64,000 bases of DNA from Prionace glauca (lineage: Eukaryota; Chordata; Chondrichthyes; Carcharhiniformes; Carcharhinidae): contig CM075760.1 in NCBI GenBank assembly GCA_037974335.1, forward strand, positions 28,906,402 through 28,970,401. Reading direction: 5' to 3'. This document shows, piece by piece, positions 20,147-33,400 of this stretch. Each line of letters begins with the position of its first letter. Within the stretch, counting starts at the first letter, position 1. Below the pieces are notes generated by a model. The model was not told where the DNA came from and ran no database searches. It saw only the letters and a program-made list of their open reading frames with translations. Both the position numbers and the translations under genes were made by a program.

Positions 20147-20591
20147 TAAAAATTCAGAGAATATTTTACAGTGAAATTGTTTTTTTAAAGTTAGGAAAGT
20201 GAACATAGCGATCGGGGTTCACATTGAGAACAGGAGACATGTACAGAGAATCCGTCAATATTTGTACATCTGTTACATTAACCAGAAAGAGAATACAGAT
20301 CCTTAATAGAAAGAGGAATTAACAAACGTGAATAAGGAATGAGAAATTATTTATACATGAAATTTAAACTAGGGGGGAAACTATTAACCACAATAACATT
20401 ATAACAAAAAAACTCGTACTTTTCACACTGAAAACTGAAATAATGTCTATTGTTGCCTCAGTTACAGATCCAGAATGATAAACTGAGAGAAATTTACTGA
20501 TAGATTCACCGAGAGCAGATATTGTATTGGAGCCATACACAGATCTTTATAATCAGCTGAGGGAAATCTGCAGCGTCCAAAATTCAACCCA

Positions 20592-20600
20592 TCATTTGAT
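20592..20600 (-). CDS. IGHM: IgM TM2 exon coding part (Ile-Lys-stop)
   Basis: After a pyrimidine-rich stretch and acceptor TATTTTACAG, the frame set by TM1 reads ATC AAA TGA. Mu chains normally end in a separate tiny exon encoding Val-Lys; Ile-Lys here is a conservative variant. The TM1-TM2 intron is 134 bp. If unspliced, TM1 would read on to Val-Arg-stop, giving a tail of the same length. Confidence 0.8.
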   Translation of the reverse strand: MK

Positions 20601-21429
20601 CTGTAAAATAAAGAGGCAATATTGAAGCAGATGTTTCTGATGCGGGACATTAATGTTTTTAATCAGTGAAACAATGAGAGATTTTTCAAATCCATTCCGC
20701 CAGTTTGAAATGTGAGTGAATTGAATCATCTCACCTTCACCAGAGTGACGGCAGTACTGTAGAAAATGCTCAGGAAGAACAGGACGATGAATGTGGAAGC
20801 GGTTGTCCAGATGTTGCTGTTATCATCCTCACTGTCTTCAATCCAGATGCGGTCGATGGGGTCTAGGGGACAGAGGCCAGGAAATGGAATTAGATTACTT
20901 TATTTATCCAGGGAATCTCATTGTTTTCTTTTCCCTGTTCTCCTTTATAAACTGTTCATTCATTCTCATGTCTAATTTTCAATGTATATCTCCTGTTAAA
21001 TTCAGGACACTCAGTAACAGATCTCCATAACTATTTTCACATCTGATCCTTATTGGTATTCCTTGGAGAGTCCATGTCAGAAAGCACTAAAGGTGTTTTC
21101 TTGATAATCAGTTCATTTTGAACTATTTGCCACTAACCCTTATTGAAGACTGTTCTGACTGATCTGGAGGAACATTCCCCTGTCAATGATTGTTTCCACA
21201 GATGATGACTGATCTGTAAACTGTGAATGCTGCTGTTTAAGATCTGGGATGTAATTTCCAATCTTTGCTTATTTACAGTGGAAATGTTTAGTAAATCATG
21301 AGCTTAACTCAGTTTCTCAACGTGTTTGGCGGTGTTTTGAGAATTGGGATAGTCATTGGTGTGTATGTCCAAAATTCACATTTAAATTTTACTTTCATCA
21401 TTCACCTGCCGTTTGTATTAAAGATTGTA

Positions 21430-21460
<31 letters not shown>

Positions 21461-24400
21461 CTGTGTGTGTGTGTGCCTGTGAGTCTGTGTGTGTGTGTGC
21501 GTCAGTGCGTGTGTGTTTGTGTGTCTGTGAGTCTGTGTGTGTGTGTGTGTGTGTGTGTGAACACTTCCTGAGCTGCATTAATTTTTGGTCCTGAGTTAAT
21601 CTGTGTGTATGAGGGATAATGAACATGTTCATTTGCCTGTGTTTGTTGATTTGTGTAGTTGTGTGTCTGTGTGTATAATTTATTCTTCAGATATTGTGGA
21701 TATATGACTATTATTGTGTGAAGTCTCTGTATATTTATTAATGCCACTCTTAACGTGTGCACGTGTTTCTGCCTGTTTCAATGTGTTAATTTGTGTCACT
21801 CGAATAATGTTTCCTTCTCTTTCTGTGTGTGTCTGTTCCTCCGTGCGTTTGTGTGTGTATCTGTTGACATATTAGTGCATGTAAATTCGTGTTGGTAGTT
21901 ATTTATAACAATGTGTCAGTGTATGGCTGTGTTTCCATGTGTAGTATTGTGTGCTGTGGTGTTCTGTTCTGAAGGAGCGTGTGAATGTTTGCATCCACAT
22001 GTTTGTGTGAAAATATTTTGCTCTCTGTTCCTCTATATGCAGTGTGTTAATATTGTTATATCTATTTCCCTGTATAAGTGATAATGTGTATAACATTGTG
22101 GGTCTCTATATCTGTATTCATTTCAGCGTGAACGTGTGAGAACATGCATTTGTTTGAGTGTGTGCATCTATTTGTGTATGTTTTGGACCTGCATAAATGT
22201 TATCTGTCCGTATTGTGTGTATGCATGTACGTGTTTGTGTTTGTGTCCGTGTACCTAGTCCGTATGTTTAGGTAAGTGTGTAGTTGTGTGTTTGTGTGTG
22301 TTTCTGCGGGCGTTTGTACATATCTGATAATTTGTGTGCATGTTTTGTTTTGTGCCTTCTTGTACAAGTCCGTGCCTGTGTGTGCAGGTGTGGGTGTATG
22401 CCCCCTTGTGCATGCATGTGTGCGTGTATATGTGTGTGCGTGTGTGTGTGTGTGTGTGCATGGTGCGTGTGGGACAGAGAGAGAGCGAGAGAGAAAGAGA
22501 GAGTATTTGTGTATGCACGCATTTTTGTTTGTATATGTATAGTCCATTAGTGTATTCGAGGGAGCGTGCTTGTTTGAGTTCGTTTGTGCGTATATTGTGT
22601 GTTCTTCTGATCCGTGTATGTGCATTTGTATTTATGAATGTATCTGTGTTTTTGTTGTGTATGTATTTGTGCGTATTGTGTATTTGTGAGATTCTGTGTC
22701 TGTATTTGAATGTGCCTGTCTATATTTCTGTGTGTGGGACTATGTGTATGCGTTTGTGTGTTATATTAACATTCTGTATTCGTATGCATATGTATGAGTA
22801 TGTGTATTTGTGCAATTGTGTCCACGTTTCTGTGTGTGCGTGTGTGTGTGTATGTGTGTGAGTGTGTAGTGTGTCTGTATGTGTGTATGTGTGTGTGTGA
22901 GTGTGTGTATGTGTGTAATGTGTGTATGTATGTGTGTGTGTGTGAGTGTGTAGTGTGTGTAGTGTGTGTAGTGTGTGTATGTGTGTGTGAGTGTGTGTAT
23001 GTGTGTGTGAGAGTGTGTGTGTGTGTGTGTGTGTGTGAGTGTGTGAGTGTGTGTGTGAGTGTGGGTGTGTACGCCTATGTATGTATGTATAATTGTGACA
23101 GTTTTGGGCAGCATTATCAGTGTGTGTATTTTTTTAACTGTTGCTCCAAGTTTCACCGACCATAGTGAAGTGAATATGATCCAGACAACCCGAATAATGG
23201 AACATATTTTCAATGTTGTGCTGGAGAAATGTATTTTATGTGAGGGGCACGGTGATATCAGGAGAGAGAATGAAATAATTCATTGATGTATCTCAGAGAG
23301 CTCAGGGACAGAACAGTTAAAACCCGGGGAGGAATCTATGACTTGTTTAAATTTGTATTCTGGGAAATCAATGCCAGCACATGGTTAACAGGAACAAGTG
23401 TTGAGACATTTTAAATTATGTTCCATTAGTTTATATATATATTTCAATCATTAAGATAATGATACTTCAAAATCTGTAGCAAGTAAACCGGAAACTAATT
23501 TGTACTGTTGGCAACTGGGTCCTTATAGTAGAGACCTGTTCCCTTCCAAACACAGAAGAGGGAAGAGAGTGAGCTCAGACTTTCCCTCCCCCTACCCGGT
23601 GATACAATGTCCCTGATGGTTCTAACCACTGAGGAGGTGGAGGTGAGTGGATTAAATAATGACATTCCTCCTCTTTTCATTGAGGAAGTTTTGGGACATG
23701 GATTAGCTACTGCTCCTCCCCTCCCTTTGCTGGGTTAGTGAGAATCCAGGATGTTAACAATTTCACTCTCCCTCAATCCTATGGGGGGAATATTTCTCCG
23801 TGATTTTTGTGTGTGACCCTCACTTCAGTTCCCAGTGGGTGCGGTGCAGCAGCTTAAAGAGGTGATCAATGAGAGAAACAGGGACACAGAGATCTAAATG
23901 TTGTGTTTGTGTGTCAGACATGTTAAAAATGTCGGAGTGTTTTCCCCTCAGCGGGAGGAAAGTCAGTGAAGATATTTTGCAGAATCCTGTAATGGATGTG
24001 CTCTACTCTATCCCTGACCCAGTGTCTATCTCCGCTGGGAGCACTGGTTCAACAATGTTGGGTCCGAGACATGAAAATATCTGACTCAAAATCAAAGATA
24101 TGGAAGTAAAACTGAAAAACAACCAATTAAACAATTGGGTATTTCATTGATCGTTAGAGGAAAATCTTTTTATTCTTTTTATTGTAGTTTTTAATGGAAG
24201 TGAGTGACTCTCATTGACATGAATTAACCGTGTCCATCAGTGCAAGGGAAATGTTCACAAAACTGGGTTTACCGCTGGATTTGTCAACTGTTCTGTTGAT
24301 GATCTTCAAGGGGATGGCTTCATGTCCCACCACACAAGAGTAAGATGCGCCACTGGACCATTCCTCTGCTGCAATGGATAACAGGCTGTACATGAAGAAG

Positions 24401-27400
24401 GAGCTATCGCCGTTCTCCGCCACCACCTCGGTGTTCCTGTAGTTCCCGGGATTCACCGGCTTGTCGTTGACGGTCCATTTGACGAAGATCTCTCGGGGGG
24501 AGAAACCTCTCACTAAGCAGCTGAGGGAGACGAAACTCTGAGCGGAGACGTCTTCTGCCGAAGGCAGGAGGACAGAGACGACCGGTTCCCGCGGATTTGG
24601 ATCTGTAGAAAATGTACAATAAATGTCAATTAGCTGGAGAATTCTGGAGACAATGAAACCGCTGGTGAGATATCAGGAAAATGTGCTTCGCTTCTGATTT
24701 TAACTCTTCCCATTTTTGATTTGCAGCTTGGAGGGGAGGTGAACACAATTGTTTTCTCAAATAACTCGGGGGGGGGGGTGGAGTGGAAAGATTCAGAAAG
24801 TTTACAGCACAGAATCAGGCCATTGATCTACTGTTTTCTTTTTGGTTTTCTGGTTTTTGATGCTCCACATCAGGCTCCTCCCTTCTTCTTCAATCTAAAC
24901 CCAATAACATCGCCTACAGTTCACTTTTCACTCATCAACACATCAAACTCCCCAGAAAAATATCAATCGGCCCAGAGTCGTTTAGTTCAGCAGAGTTCGC
25001 CTCTCATTCTCCTCCGCTCTAAGGACAAAAGCCCCAGCTCCCTCAACCTTTCCTCATAAGACCTACCCTCCAAACCAGGCAGCATCCTGGTAAATCTCCT
25101 CTGCACTCTCTCCAATGCTTCCACACCCTTCTTATAGTGAGGTGACTAGAACTGCACACAATATTCCAAATGTGGTCTCACCAAGGCCCTGTACAGTTGC
25201 AGTATAACCCCACGGCTCTTAAACTCAAACCCCCTGTTAATAAACACTAACACACTTTAAGCCTTCTTCACGGCTCTATCCACTTGAGTGGCAACCTTCA
25301 GAGATCTGTGGATATGAACCCCAGGATCTCCCTGTTCCTCCACATTGCTCAGAACCCTGCTGTTGACCCTACATTTATTGCTTCAATCTCTCAGCTCACC
25401 TGTTTCCTTGTGGATAGATGCTCTTAGAGGAGTCGGCAGATCCTGATGGCTCACCACGCACTCAAACACAGCCGCACTCAGCCAGGCTTGTGTGGAGATG
25501 CTTAATTTGCTGATCACGCTGTCAGGATCCGCTCCGGGCTTTTCGGCAATCTCTGATTTCAAATACTTCCTGTCTCGGATCCAGGACACGTTAATGCCAT
25601 GAGGAGCATTAGAAATGATACAGGTTAAGGTCACGGTCGCCTCCAGTAAGACTTGTTCTATTGGTGGTGGCTGTATCTTCACTGTGGTATCAAGGCACAG
25701 GGGAGGATCTGTGAATGAGAAATGAAAATGAGTCCTAGTTCCCCTTCAGAAGCAGGACAGCAGTCTTCAGCCTGAAGGAGATAAAGTCGCCTTCAATATA
25801 TCAATCTCTAACTCTCGCCTTTCACCTTCCATGGCGAATGGGAAGCCAGCTTGCTCTATGGAATCATTCCCTGGATTAAATATTGGAGCAGCGGTAACAT
25901 TTCCATGAATCAGAATTGGAGAATTCCCAAACAAACACACCATCCTGAACTCAGGGAAAAAGTACTGACCGTTGGTTTATAAATAGGGTGGATGCACTTT
26001 CTAATATTTTACCCCTGTGCTGTGACCTATGAAACATTCTCACACCTACTGTCTCTCCAAAGTTTACCAGCTGTCTCAGGAACAAGCTGACATCAAGGCC
26101 ACCTCACTCACTATATTGCTTCAAACCGAAAGGGGGCACTCTTTTAAGGGGAGGCTGTGGTATATGGTGTTGTCAATGGACTTATAACCTCGGGCAAGAC
26201 TCTGGGGACACAGATTCGAATCCCATCATTGCAAATATGAAATTTGAATTTTGTAAAGATCTATAATTAAGAGTTGAAATAGTTCTCATGAAGCTATTGC
26301 TGTAAAACCCCTCCTAGTTCACAAATGTTCCTTACCAAAATCAACCTGCTGTCTTTATCTGGCCTGGCATGCATGTGACTCCAGATTCACAGCAACGTGA
26401 GTGATACTTCAGTGCCCTCAGGTTTGGGAAATAAATGCACATCTCAGGAAGGGATAACAAAAAATTGTTTTTCTGATGAAATTCTGAATGAGATATTGTC
26501 CTAATGCAGCAAACTACATGGCAATAACTTACAAGTTGTTCAATGCTTTGTACCAACTTTAATAGATCCCTAATTCTGATTAACATCAGAATGATATATG
26601 TTGTCCTGTGTTTGAGTATCTTACCCTGAGATGCGCTGATGTTCAGAATCTGAATGTGTCCTTGGTGAGTGACCTGGCAGGTATAGACCGCTTTGCTGAA
26701 CCATTCCCCAGCGGAGACTGTCAGCCGACTGCTGGCCGAGAAGTTCCCGTTCACTTCACAGGGGGAAGAGGTGACAATTCCTGAATGCGTGGTTTCCCCA
26801 TTCTTCAGCCAACTCACTTCCATTGACCCTGGCTGGAAATCGATGATTGAACAGACGATGATTGCGAATTTCCTGTGTGAGATTTCTTCACTGGAACTCA
26901 CGGTGAGGATAACAGTTGGAGGGATCTCAGGCTCAGGGCCTTCAGGGAAAAAAAAACAGATCAATCATTTCCTGCAGAAGATGTGGATCAATTAAACTTT
27001 TGTCAACAGAGGGTAGTAAGGGCTTGGAAAGCCCTGTCTGCAGCATTGTGGACTCGCCAACTTTAAGGGCGTTCAAATGGTCAGTGGATAGGCATATGGA
27101 TAACATTGGAATAGTTTAGGTTAGAGGGTCATGAGATTGGTTTCACTGATCGGCGCAACATCGAGGGCCGAAGGGCCTGTACTGCGCTGTAATGGTCTAT
27201 GTTCTATGTTCTAACTCATTTGCAGTCAATAGACACTAACTGGACCAATCCAAAGGGCCAGATTGTGCACATCTATTTAAATGAGTTATAACCAAGGCCC
27301 TACATGTTAACCCCAGTGTTTCTGTTTTCCCCAAGCTCCACAACACTTACATCGCATTTTAACGCTCTTGACTGTGCTCATGTGTCGAACCTCACAGTCA

Positions 27401-30400
27401 ATTCTGGGGCATTCTCCCGCTGAGTCGCTGATGGTTAACTGGCTGCTCAGGGTGTAGGTTCCTTTCGTGTTTCTCACTGATGGGTAAGTCTTAAACCCAC
27501 TGGGGACCGTTTGCCCATTTTTCTTCCAGGTCAGTTTGGAAACATCTGGAGAGTAATCCATCGCCAAACATCCGAAGGTGATGGAGCCGTCGGAGTTCTG
27601 TTGCTGACAGGGGGAGACCAGACCGTAGAGATTGGGCGCAGATGATGTCGCTGGGAAAGAATAGCCAATTGAACAAGTTAGACTCTTGCGTTTATTAAGT
27701 CAACAAACATATTGTTACAAATAGGTTTCTATATTAGATATAGCTCTTGGTGTTAAATGAAGGGACATGGGTCGTCGGTGTGATCAGGATAGTGATGAGC
27801 TCTGACCAAAGTGAATGGTGGAGTAGGCTCCAAGGGCCGAATGGCCAACTCCAGCTTCTATTTTCTATGTTTCTATCTCAAACATTGATTAGAATTATGA
27901 ACTTATCCCTAATATTTCCCGATTAAATCTTTCATCCGCCTTTGAGATGATGTTACTTCTATCATTTGGGAATTGTCATCTCTGTAGAAACTCATATCCC
28001 TGTCTCCACTTCTATCAAATTAGGAAGAAAAAATACACATTCTGTTAGTCTCACAATGACATGTCATTCATTGGATTAACAGAGAACAGCAAAAATTTTC
28101 TCCATTACTGCAGCAACTGTTTATTTCTCAACAACAGCAGTGTGTGATGAACCGCTGTTTATTTCTCAAACAACAACACTTTGTGATGAAGAAGTTCTCC
28201 CTTCATTCAGACTATCCACTCACCTGATGAGGGAGCTCCAACAGCTTGTGATTCCAAATAAACCTGTTGGACTTTAACCTGGTGTTGTGGGAATCCTTAC
28301 TGTGCCCACAACAACCTCACTCCGGCATCTCCACACTAGTTTTGGAAATTGCCCGGGTTCAAACTGATTGGTGCCCCTTCCTCTCTCCAACTCACTGCCT
28401 CTCACTCCACAAAACGGAGATTAGTGACTTTGCTTCAAAAATACCTCCGGAATGAATACTTACTGAATGATCAGGAAACTCTAAATGTGATTATAAATTC
28501 AAATAAATCCAACATTGACTCATTGAAGGATCATACATTAATACCAAGAGTTTCCCATTTGAGCCCTGAAGTCTCCTCCATCATTCACTGAGATTACAGA
28601 TGAGTTGATTGTGGTGCTAGTTCTATTCTGAACCCCTTCACTCTGCCCATCCGTCACCCGCTCTCTGCCCATTTCCCCCAGCTCTTTGCCCTTTCCACTG
28701 GCTCTCTGCCTTTCACGGTGGCTCTTTTCCCCTTTTATCCAGCTCTCTGTATTTCCACCTGGTTCTCTACACTTCCCTCCAGCTCTGTGCCCTCTCCCCC
28801 GGCTCTCTGCTCTTTCCCTCAGCCCCTTCCGCTTTCCCTCAGCTCTCTGTCCCTGCCTCCTCCCATCTTTCTCCTTTCCCCCGGCTCTCTGACCTTTCCC
28901 CCTGACTCTTCTGCCCTTTCCCCTGGGCTCTCTGCCCTTCCCCTCAGCTCTCTGGCCTTTCTGCTGCCTCCGTGCCCTTTTTCGTGCCTCCCCGCCCTTT
29001 TTCCTCGTTCTCTCCCCTTTCCCTGGTCTTTCTGCCCTTTCCCCCATCTCTTTGCCCTTTCTTTCAGCTCTCTCCCCTTTCACTGGTCTCTCTGCCCTTT
29101 CCCCTGCTCCCTGTCCTTTCCCCTCTCTCTCTAACCTTCCCCTGGCTTTCCGCCCTGTTCCCCGCCTCTCTGCCCTTCCCCCAGCTCTCTGCTGTTTCCC
29201 CTGGCTCTCTGCCCTCCCCCCACCCCGGCTCTCTACCATTTTCCTCGCCTCCTGTTCTCCCCTGACTATTTGTCATTGCCCCTGGCCCCGAGCCCCCAGG
29301 GATTCCCTCCAGCTCTCTGCACTCCCAGGGCAGCACCCACCTTTGAACACCAAACTGCAGCTTGAGATCTTTCTTCTCTCTCGTTGCAGACCCTCACCAC
29401 ACAGATTCAGTGAGTGTGAGTGAGAGAATGTGAGTGTGTGAGGGTGAGTGATTAAATGAGTGAGAGTGGATGAGTGATGGTGTATGTGTGACGGAAGGTG
29501 AGTGGGTGAAGTTCTTTGAGTGATGATGAGTGATTGATGGTGAATAAGTGTGGGTGAGGGTGAGAGAGCCTGAGTAAATGAGGGTGTGTGAGAGAGGGTA
29601 GGTGAGTGGAGGAGACTGAATGTGAGTGAAGGTGGTTGGCTGAGTGTAGGTAAGCAAGATTGAAAGTATGAGGGAGTGTGAGTGAAGATGTGTGAAGGTT
29701 AGTGGAGGTGGGTGAGTGAAAGTGAGTGAGATTGAGTGAATGAGGGTGAGGGAGTGAATGTAACTGAGTAAGTGAGGGGTGAGAGTGAGTGAATCAGGGT
29801 CTGTTACTAAGGGTGGTGTGTGAGAGTGTGTGAGGGAGAATGTGGATGGGTGGGAGAGTGAGGGTGAGTGAGTGATGAGGACGAGTGATTGAGGATTTGT
29901 GAGTTAGGGTGCGTGATGTTGAGTGATGATGAGGATGTGAGGGTGTGTGAGTGAATGTAAGTGCGTGAGTCTGAGTGAGTTTGAATGGGTGAGGTGGCGC
30001 AAGTGAGAGAGACAGAGAGAGGGTCATTGAGCTTGAGTTTGTGAGGGTGAGTCAGGTTGATTGAGAGTGGGTAGGTGACTGAGTGAGTGCGAGTGAGAGT
30101 GAGTGAGACTGGATGAGTGAAGGTGGGTAAGTGTGAGAGAATGGGGTGAGTGAGTGAGGGTGAGTGAGACTGAGTGAGACTGGGTGAGTGAGGGTGGATT
30201 AGTGGGATGAGTGAGTGAGACTGGGTGAGTGAAGGTGGATTAGTAGGATGAGTGAATGAAGGTGAGTATGAATGTTGGTGACTGACTGAGGGTCTAAGTC
30301 AGTGAGTGAGGTTTAGTGAGTGAGGTTGAGTGAGTGATGGTGTATGAGTGTGGGTGGCTGAGTGACAATGAGTTAATGAGGGCGCGTGAGGGTGAGTGCG

Positions 30401-33400
30401 TGAGGGTGAGTGCGTGTGAGTGAGTGAGTGAATGTGGGTGCGTGACTGAGGGTGTGAGAGTGAGTGAATCAGTCAGGGTGTGAGAGTGAGTGAGGCAGGG
30501 TGTGTGATTGAGGTTGAATGAGTGTTTGTGGGTGAGTGAGGATGGATGAGAGTGAGTGAGCGAATATGAGTGAGTGATTGTGAGTGAGTGAGTGTGTGAG
30601 GATGAGTGAGTCAGGGCGTGTGTTTGAGTGAACGAGTGAGGTTGAATGAGGGTGGCTTGTGTGAGTGTGAATGGCGATGGATGAGAGTGAGTGAGTGAAT
30701 ATGAGTGAGTGATAATGAGTGAGTGAGTGTGTGAGGGTGAGTGACTCAGGGTGAATCAGGATCAGTGAGTTTCTGAGTTTGAGTGCATGAGTTTGAGTGC
30801 TTGAGGTTGAGTGCTTGAGGTTGAGAGCATGAGGTTGAGTGCATGAGGTTGAGTGCATGAGGATGAGTGCGTGAGGGCGAGTGCATGAGAGCGAGTGTGT
30901 GTGAGGGCGAGTGTGTGAGGGGGAGTGCTTGAGGGCGAGTGCGTGAGGGTGGATGAGTGAACAAGGGTGAGTGAATGAGGGCGAGTGAGTAAGCGTAAAT
31001 GAGAATGAGTGACTGTGGGTGAGTGATTGTGGTTGAGTGAGTGAGGGTGAGTGAATGAGGGTGAGTGAGTGAGAGTGTGGCAGTGAGGGAAGGTGGGTAA
31101 GTGAGCGTGAGTGAGTGAAGTTGTTTGAGTGAGGATGAGAGATTGAAGGTGAGTGAGTGAGGGTGAGTGAGTGAAGTTATTTGAGTGAGGATGAGAGATT
31201 GAGGGTGAGTGAGTGAGGGTGAGTGAGTGAGAGTGTGTCAGTGAGGGAAGGCGGGTAAGTGAGGGTGAGTGAGTGAAGTTGTTTGAGTGAGGATGAGAGA
31301 TTGAGGGTGAGTGAGTCAGTGTGGGTGAGGGTGAGAGAGTCAGTGAGCCACCTCCTCCTCTCCCTCTCCATCGATCTTTTCCCGATTCTCTCCATTGATC
31401 AGCTTTCAGTAACAGGGCTGTGTAAAGTCAGGAATCAGTGTAGATCACCGGGCAGCTGCTTTAATGTCGGGCCTTTCTTTCAGAAACACGGATCAGTGAA
31501 CAAATAGACAGACTGAGGGAGCTGGAAGGGAAGCTTCCAGCAAAACTAGGGTCACACAGGAATCAAACACCAAGTTTACACCAGTATTGGGGAGCCAGGC
31601 GGACTTAGTCTCAGCCAGATCCCTTCTTATTGATTGTGTCTTTGTGTCCGGTGTAACACATGGAAATCCCTACTTCTGACCTCATGTTGGATGGAATGTG
31701 TCATTGATGAAGCAATAGAAGATTGTTGGTCCCAGAACAGTCCCCTGCCGAACTCCTGCAGTGATTTCTCAACTTAGATGTTTGACCTCCAACAACCATC
31801 ACCATCTTGCTTTATGCTAAATATGACTCCAAACAGAAGAATTTCCCACTGAAACTTATTCACATGAGTTTTACTCGGGCTCCTCGATCCCACCCTCATT
31901 CAAATGTTAGTGGGGGAGGGGGAGGGGTTGGCCGAGGCGGCACAGCGATTAACGCTGCTGCCTCACAGTTCAATTCCCGATATGGGTCATTGTGTATGGA
32001 GTTAGTAAGTTCACCCCGTGTCTGCTTGGGTTTCCTTCGGGTGCTCCTGTTTCCTCCCACAGTCCAAAGAAGTTTGGGTTCAGGGGACTGGCCGTGCTAA
32101 ATTGCCCCTTAGTTTCAGGAGGTCTAGTTAGAATAAACACATGTGGTTATGGGGATAGGGCTTTGGTGGGATTCCTGATGATGCAGAGTTGATGGGCTGA
32201 ATGGCCTCCTTCTGTACTGTAGGACCTTGTGATTCTATTCTATGATGTAAATGACAGTCTCTCTGACGTATGTGAGATGGAAAGTGTGTGAGGTGTGTTT
32301 GGGTGTGTGTTTGATAGAGAGAGGGGTGAATGTGTGTGTGAAGGTACCTGTGTGTGATAGACTGTGTTTGCACATGTGTGAGACAATGGGCTGCGTTTGC
32401 AAGGGGGCAGTGTGCCTATTGGAAAGCAAAATAAACTGTTCATGAGTGTGTGGAAATGTGCATGGGATTGCGTGTGAGTGAGAAAGATGTGTCCAATGTG
32501 TGTGTGTGATCGAAGCAAAGTGTGTGTGTGTATGTGTGTGTGTGTGAGAATGTTTGTGCGAGACTATGCTTATGTGAGAGACTGTGTCTGTGTATAAGTT
32601 AGAGCGTGTGCATAGGTCTATGTTTGTGAGAGAGCTAGTGTGTGAGAGAGCAAGAATGTCCAGGTGTGAGATAGTGTGTGCAAGAGAGATAGAAATATGT
32701 GTGTGTTTGAGAGAGAGAGAGAGAGAGACAGATGTGTGTGCAAGAGGAATTGTGAGAGAGTGTGTGTGAACAAATGTGAGAACTTGAGCGTGTGTGACAG
32801 AGTTTGGGAGAGAGAGTGCGTGTGCGAGAGCATGAGACTATGCTGATATGTGTGTGTGTCTGCGTGTAAGACAGAATGTGTGTGGAGGTGTGTGCGTGTG
32901 AGTGTTTTTGTGTACGAGATGTGAGAGACTGATTGAGAGAGCGGGAGTATGTCTGTATTTGTATTTGAGACAGTATGTAGACCGTGAGGGAAAGAGAATG
33001 TGTGTAAGATATCGTATGAGAGAGAAAGTAAGTGTGTGTATGTATGTGTGAGAGAATATGAGCGTCTGTGTGTGTGTATTTATGTGTGTGAGAGTGTATG
33101 ATGTGTGTAAGTCTCTATCTGGCTGATTCAGTCTGGAAAATCACCCGCACTTCACACATACTCACCCACTCACACAGTAAGTGGGAGTGACAAGCGAGCA
33201 CAATACGGACTGCGGGGCACGGGTTGGAAAAACATTTAAATATTTCACAAGTCAGTCACAATTAAATAATTTCCTCTTTCCTCAATGAGAGAAACTTGTA
33301 AAACCTCACGGAATCTGACACAATCCAGGGCAAAGCCACCCACAAGATTACCCACCTCCTCATTCACCCTATTCACTCTCTCCATCACTAACAAGCAGTG

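Noticed and set aside
21298-23213. Cys/Val-rich and Thr/His-rich frames over the TG tracts
   Set aside because: Microsatellite translations in the CH4-TM1 intron.
28538-29239. Arg/Gly/Glu-rich 233-aa frame on the - strand
   Set aside because: Repeat translation inside the JH-CH1 intron array; no splice or family support.
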